Shown here piece by piece: positions 23,814 to 33,524 of a stretch of DNA of 38,963 bases. Both the position numbers and the translations under genes were made by a program. The number at the start of each line of letters is the position of its first letter. Position 1 is the stretch's first letter. Under the pieces are notes generated by a model that made no database searches, was not told where the DNA came from, and worked only from the letters and a program-made list of their open reading frames with translations. Source of the stretch: a virus. The stretch covers positions 1 through 38,963 of IMG/VR virus record IMGVR_UViG_3300046655_001274; one strand, 5' to 3'.

Positions 23814-26204
23814 TTATACTTTACTTAGATTTTTGTTAAATTCCGCAGGTTTTGTTTCATCATTTGAATTTTTTACAAGTGTTCCAAAATGATTTTGAAT
23901 TGTTTCTGGAGTTTGTTTTTCCAATACCTTCATAGATACACTCATTGTACACATAGTCGGATAACGTGCAACTTTTACTCCTTCTTTTTTAATAACTCCG
24001 TTTGCAAACATATACTGATTCTTTTTATATGAACCATAATTTTTGTCCGCATTTAAAAGTTCCCAAGTTGCTTCTTGTGGAATTGTAGTGGAAACTGATG
24101 TAATTGTTACAGGTTGGTTTCTATAAATGTCTCCTAAATTAAATTTTACTAAGGGTGGTATAATGAATCCATTATCTGTATACTTTGCAGGTTTTGTTAA
24201 TCCTGTCATGTAGTTAATTCTTTGCCACATTGGTAATAACTCTTCTATACTAAATGCAACAACATTAAAATCAATAGACATTGTTCGTGTAAAACCATTA
24301 TATACTGATACTTCATCCGCACGACCTAAATAACGAGTATTTGTCCACTCTGCATCTGATTGATCTGATAACGAGTTTATAAACGAACGAAATGGAACAT
24401 ATTTTTTGTTTACTAGATCATGAAAATACAAAGGAACAAAATCTTCTTTTGCCCACTCGGGCATTGAACCGTCATTGGTTGCATCGGCTGCATCAAGAAC
24501 TCCTTTTAAGTTAAATGCATCAGCACGTGGATTGTCATTACCCACTTCAACTGATCCGGGTAAATTATAGTTTGGTACTTTTTTTCTTCCTAATTTAAAT
24601 GGGTTATCTTTAAATAATTGTTCATATGTTAACTCACCTGATTTAGGGTCCGCACCTATTGATCTTTTTCCGGGTGTGGTTAGACCATCTTCTGCTAATT
24701 TTGATAATAAATTATAGTTTTTAATATTCTTGATTGCTTTATTATCAGAATCTGCTCCTATGTTTTTTAAAGACGTTGTATAGGATTCATCGTACTTAGT
24801 TGTTGAATCACGATGTCGTGCCAATTCTATATTTGCATCATCGTTGGCATCTTCCTTTACATTCTTAATACCCAATCTATCCATTATAGTATTTTTTGGA
24901 TGAATTTGAGTTCCCTGAAACCTCTCGTCAGATTCGGGTAATTTACCCTTATTGTGGTATCTAGAATCTATTCTGCGATCAATGTTTGCATTAGTTCCGT
25001 CTGTTGTAAATGCTTGATCACTTTGTGCATCAACAGAGAAATCACTTCCTCCACTTAATGTTTCTGCACGTCTATATCGTGTTTCATCTATGCTTGCTTG
25101 ATTTACATCAAACGTTATAGACGGTGGATCGTAAACAAACTTTCTTCTATTGAATAATGTTTTTTTGTATGATCTGTCTGAAAAAATTAAATGAGAATGA
25201 TCATTTGAAATATCTTTAAGTTCTTTTCCATCTCCGTCTTGATAAATACTGCTGAATAAAGATGATCGTTGTCCTTGATCAGATTCTCCTGTTGAGTTTT
25301 GGGATACATTTGATAATGCTTCAAAAGATTCACTGAATCTTAGAAATTTTCCATCAACTGGATTTGCACTATTTGGTAAACTACCACCTTGAGGTAATTC
25401 TCCACGTGGTTTATATATAATTTGGTGTTTATCAGTTAAATATTTTTTAAGAAATAAATCTTTTTCGGTTTCATTTGATGGCAATCTGCGTGGAACTTGT
25501 GCAAGTGGGTCTGGATTGGAGTCTGAATACCCTGATGTTAATGTATCTTTGTTGTTTCCTGTTATAGTTGGATCGTTATTTGTTCGTTTGGGGTCACCTG
25601 CATTTATTTGTGTAATTTTATCTTGAACTTTTTTTGACTCCCGACCAAATGCAATTTCTGCACCAAGTGTTGTATATGATACAACATTAGTTCCACCACC
25701 TTTTGGTCCAATAATATTTGTAGCATACATTGCTCCGTAACGATCTGTTTCTAAATTGTTTCTGTAAAACGAACCATCTGAAGCAGCTGATGTATCACCC
25801 AATCCGTAATCTGATTCGGACATTTGTTTTTTAAATGTTCTAAAACCACTTACTTTAACTTGTCCAGTTGCGTTTTTATTTGTATCAATTTTAACACCAT
25901 CTGTACTAAATCTATTTTGATTAGTTGTGTTCCCATACCCAAAGAAATTTACACCCTGGCCATTATCCGTATCCATTGAGTTCGACCATGTAGTCGGAGT
26001 CTTTTTATGTTGTTCATCTATACCAGGTGCCGAACCAGCAATAGGTGCAGGCATTGCAGTACGATAAGCACTATTATCAAACAACCATCTTTTTTCGAGT
26101 GGTTTTCTTTTTTGCCTATCTGCTCCTGTTTTGAACTCAGCAAAATCAGTTGAGTCACCTTTGTCAAATAACCCACCGAACATATCTGTTATCCACGATG
26201 CCAT
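23814..26204 (-). CDS. large baseplate/tail structural protein
   Basis: A 796-residue protein. Residues 1-560 are polar and Asp/Asn/Thr/Ser-rich, with few hydrophobic stretches (many DxDxxG-like turns), suggesting an extended or beta-rich virion protein. The last 230 residues hold a compact domain: FHDLVNKKYVPFRSFINSL, NGFTRTMSIDFNVVAFSIEELLPMWQRINYMTGL, then IIPPLVKFNLGDIYRNQPVTITSVSTTIP. This pattern resembles tube-fold domains of baseplate proteins that start tube growth (gp48/gp54 type), although I cannot confirm it. The ATG lacks a Shine-Dalgarno sequence and has TATATTTAT seven bases upstream. Confidence 0.7.
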   Translation of the reverse strand: MASWITDMFGGLFDKGDSTDFAEFKTGADRQKRKPLEKRWLFDNSAYRTAMPAPIAGSAPGIDEQHKKTPTTWSNSMDTDNGQGVNFFGYGNTTNQNRFSTDGVKIDTNKNATGQVKVSGFRTFKKQMSESDYGLGDTSAASDGSFYRNNLETDRYGAMYATNIIGPKGGGTNVVSYTTLGAEIAFGRESKKVQDKITQINAGDPKRTNNDPTITGNNKDTLTSGYSDSNPDPLAQVPRRLPSNETEKDLFLKKYLTDKHQIIYKPRGELPQGGSLPNSANPVDGKFLRFSESFEALSNVSQNSTGESDQGQRSSLFSSIYQDGDGKELKDISNDHSHLIFSDRSYKKTLFNRRKFVYDPPSITFDVNQASIDETRYRRAETLSGGSDFSVDAQSDQAFTTDGTNANIDRRIDSRYHNKGKLPESDERFQGTQIHPKNTIMDRLGIKNVKEDANDDANIELARHRDSTTKYDESYTTSLKNIGADSDNKAIKNIKNYNLLSKLAEDGLTTPGKRSIGADPKSGELTYEQLFKDNPFKLGRKKVPNYNLPGSVEVGNDNPRADAFNLKGVLDAADATNDGSMPEWAKEDFVPLYFHDLVNKKYVPFRSFINSLSDQSDAEWTNTRYLGRADEVSVYNGFTRTMSIDFNVVAFSIEELLPMWQRINYMTGLTKPAKYTDNGFIIPPLVKFNLGDIYRNQPVTITSVSTTIPQEATWELLNADKNYGSYKKNQYMFANGVIKKEGVKVARYPTMCTMSVSMKVLEKQTPETIQNHFGTLVKNSNDETKPAEFNKNLSKV

Positions 26205-26211
26205 GCAAAAT

Positions 26212-26220
26212 ATAAATATA
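26212..26220 (-). promoter_or_regulatory. TATATTTAT motif, candidate -10 element
   Basis: An exact copy ending seven bases before the ATG of the 796-residue baseplate gene, in a 37-base gap after the tape measure stop. No Shine-Dalgarno sequence lies between. Confidence 0.45.
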
Positions 26221-26241
26221 CAAATATATTTTTTTTGAAGA

Positions 26242-29200
26242 TTATGGTGCTACTCTTGCAAGTTGTTGTTCAACTTTTCTTCCATCCATGTATACACCGA
26301 TTTTACCTGACTTCATTAGACCAATGAGTTCATCAAGTTTTGCTTCGACTCCTGAATTATCACCACCCCCACTATCACCAGCTGCATTGTTTTGGGTAGG
26401 TGCATTTACTATTTGTGCAATAATCTCTGCTAGTGCAGAATCACCACCCCCACCTTCCACTCCACCTGGCATATCAAGTTGTTCCTGTGGAGATTCACCC
26501 CCACCACCTTCTGACATCACTATTGCCTTCTGAGTTTGAATTACGGTTGATGCCTCGGAGGTTTTGTCTTCTGCACCAAAAATCCCATCAAATAGACCTC
26601 CAAGAAAACCCCCACCTCCACCACCAGCACCATCCGTTGTTGGTGAAACCGATGTACCAACTGAATTAGCACCAAGTCCACTTGCAGGAGGTGTTACAGA
26701 TGAACCAACTGACCCCCCTCCGGATTCTGCCCCACCACCAATTCCACCAGATGAACTCAAATCTACTAATAATTGCATAGGTGCAGTCGGTAACTGACCC
26801 AACGCAGATGCTAAATATATTATTGCATCACCGAGTAAATAAATACCTGATAAAAATGAATCATCAACTAAAGAGGTCAATGCTTCTGAAAATGTTCCTA
26901 TATCCAAATCCTTAGCACCTTTACCTATATTTGCCATTGCCTCTCCGAGTGTTGCCAGGATAGAAACATCATCCTCGTCCAAGAAAAATAACCCAACTGC
27001 AAGTGCAGCCAATGATGCACCCACTGCCATTATACCAGCAGCCGCTCCTAATAATAATGGTGCTACTAACGCAAGACCCATTAACGAAGCAATTACGGCT
27101 GCTCCTTGTTCACCAATCGCGGTAATTGCAACAGACAATAAATTAAACGACACAGCCAACGCACCTACACCTACACTTGCTACCAATGATGCCATTCCGA
27201 ATAGAACCAGAGGTCCTGTTATTGCTAATAAACCGATTCCGGCAGCTACAAGTAAAGGTGCAGAAGCCGCAAGTAATAATAATTGACCAACAAATCCAAC
27301 TAAATCAACTTTAGATGTTGATTTTCCTATTGCTTCTATTGCACCTGCAATTCCTATTAGTATTGATGCTGATTTATCACTTATAAACAACATTCCAATC
27401 CCCAATGCTAACATTGATGCAGATAATGCTAATATACCAGCAGCCGCAACAAACAACATTGGTGAAAAAACGGCAAGTACGCCAAGTGCTATTATAGTTG
27501 CCATTGCAGTTTCTCCCATAGAAGATAATGCAGTTGCAAGTAAACTAAATGCTCCCGATAACATTACAACTCCAGGGGCAGCTATGCCAGCTGCCATTCC
27601 AAATAATAAAGTTGGAATTGCCAATGCAGCCATACCCGCAGCGGCTACGAATAATAATGGACTTATCAAACCAAGTAAAGTTAATCCTGCTATTGCAGGC
27701 ATCGCAGTTTTTGCTATATGTTCAAGTGATAATGCCAAAATAACCATACCCTTTGCTAAAATATCTATAGATGGAGCAACAATTGCGGCTGCAATTCCAA
27801 ACGCACCCAAACCTATTGCAAATACCGCAAGTGCCAACGAAGCAAGTATTGCAAACGGTGCCATTGCTCCCAAGAACATCATTGCTACCCCAATACCTAG
27901 TAAAGATAATACAGACTCTGCGGTTATTTTAGTTAGTGAATTTGCAAGTATTTCAAATGCCGATGCAAACATATATAAACCGACTCCGGCAACCGCCGCA
28001 GCTACTGCAAGTGGTATCATTGCAGATGCCATTATACCCATTGCAATTGCACCAAGTATTATCAGTGGAATCATAGCACCAACAATTGCAAATGTAAACA
28101 CAAGTCCTAGTAATTTTCCTACATCCATTTTTTCAAGTGCCGATGCCATCAAATTCATACCTACACCCACTGCCATAAGACCTACACCTGCAATCATGGC
28201 AGCCACTCCAAGTGGTATTAAAGCAGTTGCCAATATTACCATAGCAATTGCACCTAATATAATTAATGGAAGCATTGCACCTACCATGCTTACTGCTATC
28301 GCAAACCCAATTAAATAAACTGAATTTGCTCCAAGTTTTTCCAAAGCACTTGCAGTCAAATTCAAGCCAATACCAAATAACATCATTCCAATTCCAGCAA
28401 CCGCAACTGCAATACTGAATGGTATTAATACAGCCGTGAGGACTGCCAGTACAGCTGCACCTATTGTAATGAACGGTGCCATCATTGCAATAAATGACAT
28501 TGCAAATCCTAACTCAATTAACATTCCGGCTGCATTTGAGTCTCTAAGCATCTGAAATCCAAGTCCAAGTAAAGCAATACCTGCTCCTAAAATTACCATA
28601 CTCACCGCAAGTGGAAGCATTGCCACTCCCAAAAATAACAATGCACCAGCAGTTAATAAAATTAATGGTGTAAGTGGTGCAAGCATTGCAATTGCCATCG
28701 CAAATACAAATAAACCTCCAGCAGCGGCTGGTAATTCTTTTAATGTTTCGTTTACTAAACTTAATGCAAATCCAAAAATCATAACACCGACACCTGCCAA
28801 TGCCAAGGCTGCGGAGAATACAAGCATACTGAATCCTGCCACTAACACAACAGGTGACAATAAAGCAAATGCTAATATAGCACCTGCCAGTCCATATAGC
28901 ATTAATATATGACCCATAGTTAATTGATCAAGACCCGTAACCATCAATTGTATTCCAAATCCTATTAATGCCATTCCTGCACCTGCAAGTATGGCCGCAA
29001 TCCCAAATGGAATTAATGAAAGACCCAATGCACCGATTGCAATAGCACCTGCGATAATTAAAGGTGCTACACTTCCCATGAAAGCAGCCGCAACTGCTAA
29101 AACACCGATTGCAAGAATTCCAAGGAACACACTTCCCCAATTAACTGCACCGAATAAATTAAATGCAATAGCCGCAGGTATTAATGCCACTCCTAAAACT

Positions 29201-32200
29201 GCTAATGCAACGGAACCTGCTATTATATAAGGTGCAACATAACCAAGTACCGCAGCCATTACTGCAAAACCAGCAATCGCAATACCTGCTAGTAAAACAG
29301 AAACAAAATCAATTGACCCCATTAAATTAAACGCATATGCAGCTGGTATCAAGGCCGCACCCATAATTAGCAACGCAGCTGCTCCTTTAATTAACGAACT
29401 TTTTGCTTTATCCAAAACTTGTGACAATGCATATAATCCACCTATTAATATTCCCAATGCAAGAGTTCCTTTTACCAGTGAACTCCACTCTACCGTATTA
29501 AATTCATTTAATGCCTTTGCGGTTACATAAAGTGCGGCTGATAATATTACTAAAGCTGCGGCTGCTTTAATAACTTGTGTCATATCTATTTGATTAAATT
29601 TTTCTATAAAGTCCTTGAATTTATCACCCTTTTTAGGATCAACATCAGGTACAACATCGTCTGATATATCTGGTACTCCAGGTTTCAATGCTTCTTTATT
29701 TGCTTTGAAACGCATATCAGGTGTGCCATCTTTCTTTAAAGGTCCTGGTACATCCGGTTTTGCTCCACCAAACATACCTTTTACTTTGTCTTTCATTTTA
29801 CCGAAAAATCCGTCAGATGCACCCTCCGCATCTCCGAACATACCACTTATTCCATCTTTAAAAGGATCAAATAAATGTTTTTTCATAAAACCAGTTGAAC
29901 TTTCAAAAACTTTTTTAAGACCCCCTCCAATTAAAGGTATCTTCCCAAGAACACCCGAGATCAAACCTTGATTAAAAATTGCAAGTGTTCCTAATATAAT
30001 TCCACCGATTGCGAATAACGAAGCACCTACACCATCAAATTGTTTTTTCAGTCCCTCTGTGTCACCTGTAATTGCACTTATAATATTCCCTATAAAAATA
30101 AATGGTTGCATTAAAAATTCAACTACCTTCAATAATTTTGCGAATCCAGAAATCAATGTAGAAACAATTGGAACGAGAATATTCATTGCAGATTCAACCA
30201 CCGGTAACAATACACTTCCAAGTTCTGTTACCAATTCATTGAATGCGGCTGCCATTCTTGTACGAACATTTTCTGCTTGTTGTTGTTTTAAAATTTCCAT
30301 GCCTTGCTCTGCAAGACTTTTTGTTTCTCCTGCCAAGGCCGCATTTCTTTGTTTTTGGTATTCCGCAAGTGCTTTTCTTTGTTCCGCAGTTCCGTTTTCT
30401 AATGCAGCCAATGCTTTGGTTTGAGTTTGCATTTTCATCAATTCACCAACTTCCATGCCCATAGCAGCTGCGATTGATTTTCTTTGATACATATTCATCT
30501 CCGACAGATCACCAATATCTGCCATGACTTTTTGTTGTTCTGCCAGATATCTTGTTTGGTCTCCTGCAAAAGCTGCTTCCCTCATAGCATTCATATTTAT
30601 ATGCCTACCCAACATACTTGCCATTTTCATTTCGTTGGTAATACTGCTTTCAAAATCAAGTTGTTGTTCCATTGCACTTGAAATGCTTTCAATGTTAGTT
30701 CCCAAACGACGTGCCTCGATGGCCGCAACTGCCATTTCAACACCAGTTCCACGAGACATAGAATATACAGTCTCGGAAGCATTTGCAATGTCACCCATTA
30801 CCTGATCCAATGGTACTCCCGCAGCCGTACTTAATGCAACAGTTGTTAAACTTAAATTCTTTGCAACCTCAGATGAACCACCACTTAGATTTTTAAATAC
30901 CTCATAAACTCCAACTGCACTTTCGGCAGATATTCCAAGTCCAGCATTCATCATTGAAACCATCTTTATTTGCTCTTGAGTGACAAGCATTGTAGAACCA
31001 AGTTCACTTGTTAACGCATTTGCAGCTTCGTATGCGTGATCAAGAGTTACACCAAATCCTGCCAATTCTCGGTTTACATCAGCAGCTGCTGATTCTATAT
31101 CTTTCGTGGACGATGCAGCCAATCCAAGTTCTTGACGAAATTCAAGAGATTTTGCTTCCAAATCCATGAATCGTTTTACTGCCATTCCAATTAATAACAA
31201 TATACTACCAATTAACAACACAGGACCAGAGAAAGCAGCTTTCAAAGCCGCACCTGCGTCTTTGATTGCTTTACCCATATGACCAAAACCGGCAGTCATT
31301 GCATCTGTCACCGTACCTTTGTCTGCTATAACTTGTGTAAATGCCTTAAATCCTTCTCCCAATCCAAGTGTTATTTCTTTAGATGCAGCTTCAAATGGTC
31401 CTCTTAAATTGTTTTCTATAAGTCCACCAAATATTGGAATACTACCAGCAATACCTAATATGCTTTCTTTTGCGGAATCTATTCCTTTTGCAGCTGAATC
31501 AAATGTAGGACCTAGTTCTTTAACAAGTTTACGATATTGCTCTCCATATTGATCTAGTTTATCTTGAGATTGTTGTAGTTCGTTTTGATAATTACTCGTC
31601 TCAGAAATTAAATCAGATGTATTTCCTTTTATTTCTTCAATACCAGATGCAATATCATCTGCATTTGCCAAAGACATGAATTGTTGATTAAGATACTCTT
31701 CTCCGAAACGTGTAACCTCTGCTAATTCTGCTTGTTGGGATTTTACCGCATTAACTGCACGGATGTGGGTTGATTCCACCTCTTCCATTCGTGCTTTTTG
31801 TGTTTCGTATGCTAATGTTCCTGCGGGTAAAGCATCAAGTCTTGCTTTTTCAATTTCAAGTGCTTTGCTTGCAGTATCTACATTGGCCTTTTGTGTTGGC
31901 ATAGCAGCGGTAATTTCACTTATTCTTTGGTTTGCAATTTTTCTAGCATCTTCAATTTTAGAAAGTGCCTCACTTTCTGTTGATACTCCTATTAAACTTT
32001 TACGAAAATCTTGTGCGGCGTCTGAAAGTGCAGTTGCTCCATTTTGTGCGGCTGCTAAATCTCCTTTTAATTTTGCAATTTCATTATCACCTGTTATTTC
32101 CAGGTTTGCCATAATATTACCACCCGCCACATTGCCCTCAATTTCTTTTATTTTTTCCGAAGCATTGGCCAATGAACTTGTATCTACCACTGGATTAAAT

Positions 32201-32835
32201 GAAATTGTTTTTGAACTCATATCATTTACAGCTGATTCTATGCGACTCAATTCTTCGTGTAATGCATTTACTTTTTCAAGTGATGTAGATTGAGTATCTA
32301 TAAAGTCTATCATAGAACCATACGCAACATTTATAGCATCATCTAAATTACTTGTCGCAGATACCGATGATTCTAACGATTTAAGAAATTTTTCAACTTC
32401 ACTAAATTGAGCAAGTTTTGCTTGTATTTCATCGACTTTATTTGCCGTAAGTCCTGTATTTGTAGTTAATTCATTTTGTAAATCAACTTTTTGTTGTTGA
32501 AACTGATTTCCTGCATCCTGAATACTTGTAAGCATTTCTGCTGTATCAGAAGCATTCATTAGATTTTCTGTAAATTCAGTTGCTAGTGGAATTGTATTCG
32601 CAAGTATTGTTTGTGAATTCCCAAGCATTCTTTGCATTGTATCAAATGTAGTATTTTCAACAGTAAATGTTTGACCTGTTTCGTAGGCATCGGATAACGC
32701 ACCTTGAATTTCTCTTACTTTGTCATCGACTCCACCCAAGGAAGTTTCTACGTCACCTGCCATGACACCAGAAATCATTTTGGATATATCTACTACATCC
32801 TTTAAATCATCCTTGATGTCATCTAAATCTGCCAC
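26242..32835 (-). CDS. tail tape measure protein with a long hydrophobic repeat domain
   Basis: A 2,197-residue protein, far longer than T4 gp29 (590 residues). Residues 1 to about 480 are helical and coiled-coil-like. A first hydrophobic segment lies near 540-560, followed by an Ala-rich helical region. From about 1085 to 1975 the protein consists of repeated, very hydrophobic Ala/Gly/Ile/Leu units with a recurring IP-x-x-x-A core (ALIPAAYAF, ALIPAAIAF, ALIPLGVAA, AMIPLAVAA). The two first units are 56 residues apart and a later pair 67. The C-terminus (about 2000-2160) is Gly/Ser-rich and ends in EAKLDELIGLMKSG. The start is GTG with a weak ribosome binding site. It measures tail length and is delivered with the DNA. 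Confidence 0.9.
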   Translation of the reverse strand: MADLDDIKDDLKDVVDISKMISGVMAGDVETSLGGVDDKVREIQGALSDAYETGQTFTVENTTFDTMQRMLGNSQTILANTIPLATEFTENLMNASDTAEMLTSIQDAGNQFQQQKVDLQNELTTNTGLTANKVDEIQAKLAQFSEVEKFLKSLESSVSATSNLDDAINVAYGSMIDFIDTQSTSLEKVNALHEELSRIESAVNDMSSKTISFNPVVDTSSLANASEKIKEIEGNVAGGNIMANLEITGDNEIAKLKGDLAAAQNGATALSDAAQDFRKSLIGVSTESEALSKIEDARKIANQRISEITAAMPTQKANVDTASKALEIEKARLDALPAGTLAYETQKARMEEVESTHIRAVNAVKSQQAELAEVTRFGEEYLNQQFMSLANADDIASGIEEIKGNTSDLISETSNYQNELQQSQDKLDQYGEQYRKLVKELGPTFDSAAKGIDSAKESILGIAGSIPIFGGLIENNLRGPFEAASKEITLGLGEGFKAFTQVIADKGTVTDAMTAGFGHMGKAIKDAGAALKAAFSGPVLLIGSILLLIGMAVKRFMDLEAKSLEFRQELGLAASSTKDIESAAADVNRELAGFGVTLDHAYEAANALTSELGSTMLVTQEQIKMVSMMNAGLGISAESAVGVYEVFKNLSGGSSEVAKNLSLTTVALSTAAGVPLDQVMGDIANASETVYSMSRGTGVEMAVAAIEARRLGTNIESISSAMEQQLDFESSITNEMKMASMLGRHINMNAMREAAFAGDQTRYLAEQQKVMADIGDLSEMNMYQRKSIAAAMGMEVGELMKMQTQTKALAALENGTAEQRKALAEYQKQRNAALAGETKSLAEQGMEILKQQQAENVRTRMAAAFNELVTELGSVLLPVVESAMNILVPIVSTLISGFAKLLKVVEFLMQPFIFIGNIISAITGDTEGLKKQFDGVGASLFAIGGIILGTLAIFNQGLISGVLGKIPLIGGGLKKVFESSTGFMKKHLFDPFKDGISGMFGDAEGASDGFFGKMKDKVKGMFGGAKPDVPGPLKKDGTPDMRFKANKEALKPGVPDISDDVVPDVDPKKGDKFKDFIEKFNQIDMTQVIKAAAALVILSAALYVTAKALNEFNTVEWSSLVKGTLALGILIGGLYALSQVLDKAKSSLIKGAAALLIMGAALIPAAYAFNLMGSIDFVSVLLAGIAIAGFAVMAAVLGYVAPYIIAGSVALAVLGVALIPAAIAFNLFGAVNWGSVFLGILAIGVLAVAAAFMGSVAPLIIAGAIAIGALGLSLIPFGIAAILAGAGMALIGFGIQLMVTGLDQLTMGHILMLYGLAGAILAFALLSPVVLVAGFSMLVFSAALALAGVGVMIFGFALSLVNETLKELPAAAGGLFVFAMAIAMLAPLTPLILLTAGALLFLGVAMLPLAVSMVILGAGIALLGLGFQMLRDSNAAGMLIELGFAMSFIAMMAPFITIGAAVLAVLTAVLIPFSIAVAVAGIGMMLFGIGLNLTASALEKLGANSVYLIGFAIAVSMVGAMLPLIILGAIAMVILATALIPLGVAAMIAGVGLMAVGVGMNLMASALEKMDVGKLLGLVFTFAIVGAMIPLIILGAIAMGIMASAMIPLAVAAAVAGVGLYMFASAFEILANSLTKITAESVLSLLGIGVAMMFLGAMAPFAILASLALAVFAIGLGAFGIAAAIVAPSIDILAKGMVILALSLEHIAKTAMPAIAGLTLLGLISPLLFVAAAGMAALAIPTLLFGMAAGIAAPGVVMLSGAFSLLATALSSMGETAMATIIALGVLAVFSPMLFVAAAGILALSASMLALGIGMLFISDKSASILIGIAGAIEAIGKSTSKVDLVGFVGQLLLLAASAPLLVAAGIGLLAITGPLVLFGMASLVASVGVGALAVSFNLLSVAITAIGEQGAAVIASLMGLALVAPLLLGAAAGIMAVGASLAALAVGLFFLDEDDVSILATLGEAMANIGKGAKDLDIGTFSEALTSLVDDSFLSGIYLLGDAIIYLASALGQLPTAPMQLLVDLSSSGGIGGGAESGGGSVGSSVTPPASGLGANSVGTSVSPTTDGAGGGGGGFLGGLFDGIFGAEDKTSEASTVIQTQKAIVMSEGGGGESPQEQLDMPGGVEGGGGDSALAEIIAQIVNAPTQNNAAGDSGGGDNSGVEAKLDELIGLMKSGKIGVYMDGRKVEQQLARVAP
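26910..29580 (-). repeat. region encoding tandem hydrophobic repeats inside the tape measure gene
   Basis: DNA for about residues 1085-1975 of the tape measure. Diverged units of roughly 56-67 residues recur, each with a V/I-PLII-type hydrophobic stretch and an IP-x-x-x-A turn. The boundaries are approximate and were set by eye. Confidence 0.65.
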
Positions 32836-32852
32836 AACTTAATTACTTTAAA

Positions 32853-33155
32853 TTAGTCAAGACCAAGTTCTCGTCTTATTCTTTTTCGTGCATCTCTTGG
32901 GTCTTCTATATTTTGAATATTTGGATCTTTATTAACGGCAGCTATCAAATCCTCTGAACTACTTACTCCTAATTTTTTCATTCTCGCACGGAAATCTTCA
33001 AGGTCTTTTTTATATTGTGATAAGGCATTATAAATTTTTGGATTGTTTTTTGTTGCTTTTACAATTTTTTCTGCTTTCTTGGTAAACATTGCGGCTGCAA
33101 TTTTTCCAACAAATTCATTTAATTGTTGCTCTTCTATCAGGTGTTTCTTTTTCAT
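32853..33155 (-). CDS. small basic protein with a QLNEF cleavage-like motif
   Basis: A 100-residue, strongly basic, helical protein. The N-terminus MKKKHLIEEQQLNEF has L12-N13-E14, which fits the (L/I)-x-E consensus of T4 gp21 prohead protease, with cleavage expected after E14. The same QLNEF occurs in the 234-residue protein at 35.5-36.2 kb. T4 internal head proteins carry such an N-terminal targeting peptide that is cut off in the prohead, so this could be a head-packaged, injected protein. It sits just upstream of the tape measure gene, so a tail-assembly role is the alternative. A hairpin terminator lies 27 bases upstream of its ATG. Confidence 0.65.
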   Translation of the reverse strand: MKKKHLIEEQQLNEFVGKIAAAMFTKKAEKIVKATKNNPKIYNALSQYKKDLEDFRARMKKLGVSSSEDLIAAVNKDPNIQNIEDPRDARKRIRRELGLD

Positions 33156-33181
33156 AATAATTTAAATGTAGGTTATAAATA

Positions 33182-33215
33182 CAAAAAGTCGTATATATTG
33201 ATAAATATACGACTT
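33182..33215 (-). terminator. hairpin terminator before the 100-aa gene
   Basis: Eleven-base arms (AAGTCGTATAT and its complement) with an eight-base loop, followed on the minus strand by TTTTTG. It lies after the gp51-position frame and before the 100-residue gene, and contains an exact TATATTTAT copy. Confidence 0.65.
33201..33209 (-). promoter_or_regulatory. TATATTTAT motif within the terminator hairpin
   Basis: An exact copy of the recurrent 9-mer, 45 bases before the ATG of the 100-residue gene and overlapping the terminator stem-loop. It may be a promoter that restarts transcription, or coincidence in AT-rich DNA. Confidence 0.25.
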
Positions 33216-33242
33216 CTGTAATTTAAGTTAGTTTATGGAAGA

Positions 33243-33524
33243 CTATCTATAAGTTCTTTTACTTGGCATACTTGGTTTTGAAACGGTGGGTCTTGATGGA
33301 GTTTTTGCTCCAGATTTTGCCTTTGCCTGTGCTTTTTCTGCTTCTTCGTTTTCTTTCTTACGAACGTCAACAAGTTTTCGTAAGTAGAATCTTCTCAAGT
33401 AGACAGGAAGGTTGTACGCAATATCTTGGGTAAAACCACCTTGACTATAATATGCAAGGTTAAAAATTTCTTCGTGTAGTTGAATTTTGTAATCAGTTGG
33501 AAGGGTAAAAAAAGTCGACCCCAA
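33243..33524 (-). CDS. gp51-position tail assembly protein, possibly made by frameshift
   Basis: A 93-residue frame (from a TTG) with a conserved-looking core, LHEEIFNLAYYSQGGFTQDIAYNLPVYLRRFYLRKLVDV, and a basic Lys/Ala/Pro-rich tail. It overlaps the end of the gp26-family gene by 32 bases in the +1 frame. No ATG is available before residue 86, and the only start is a TTG with poorly placed AAGGA. A run of seven T on the coding strand (33507-33513) lies in the short shared window, so it may be expressed by +1 slippage as a fusion to the upstream protein. In position it corresponds to the small chaperone encoded before the tape measure in many tailed phages. Confidence 0.65.
   Translation of the reverse strand: MGSTFFTLPTDYKIQLHEEIFNLAYYSQGGFTQDIAYNLPVYLRRFYLRKLVDVRKKENEEAEKAQAKAKSGAKTPSRPTVSKPSMPSKRTYR

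Noticed and set aside
27584-28318. A 244-codon open frame on the plus strand, rich in Ala, Ile, Asn and Pro.
   Set aside because: It is the complement of the hydrophobic repeat DNA of the tape measure gene. Low-complexity composition explains the open frame, and it has no independent start signal.
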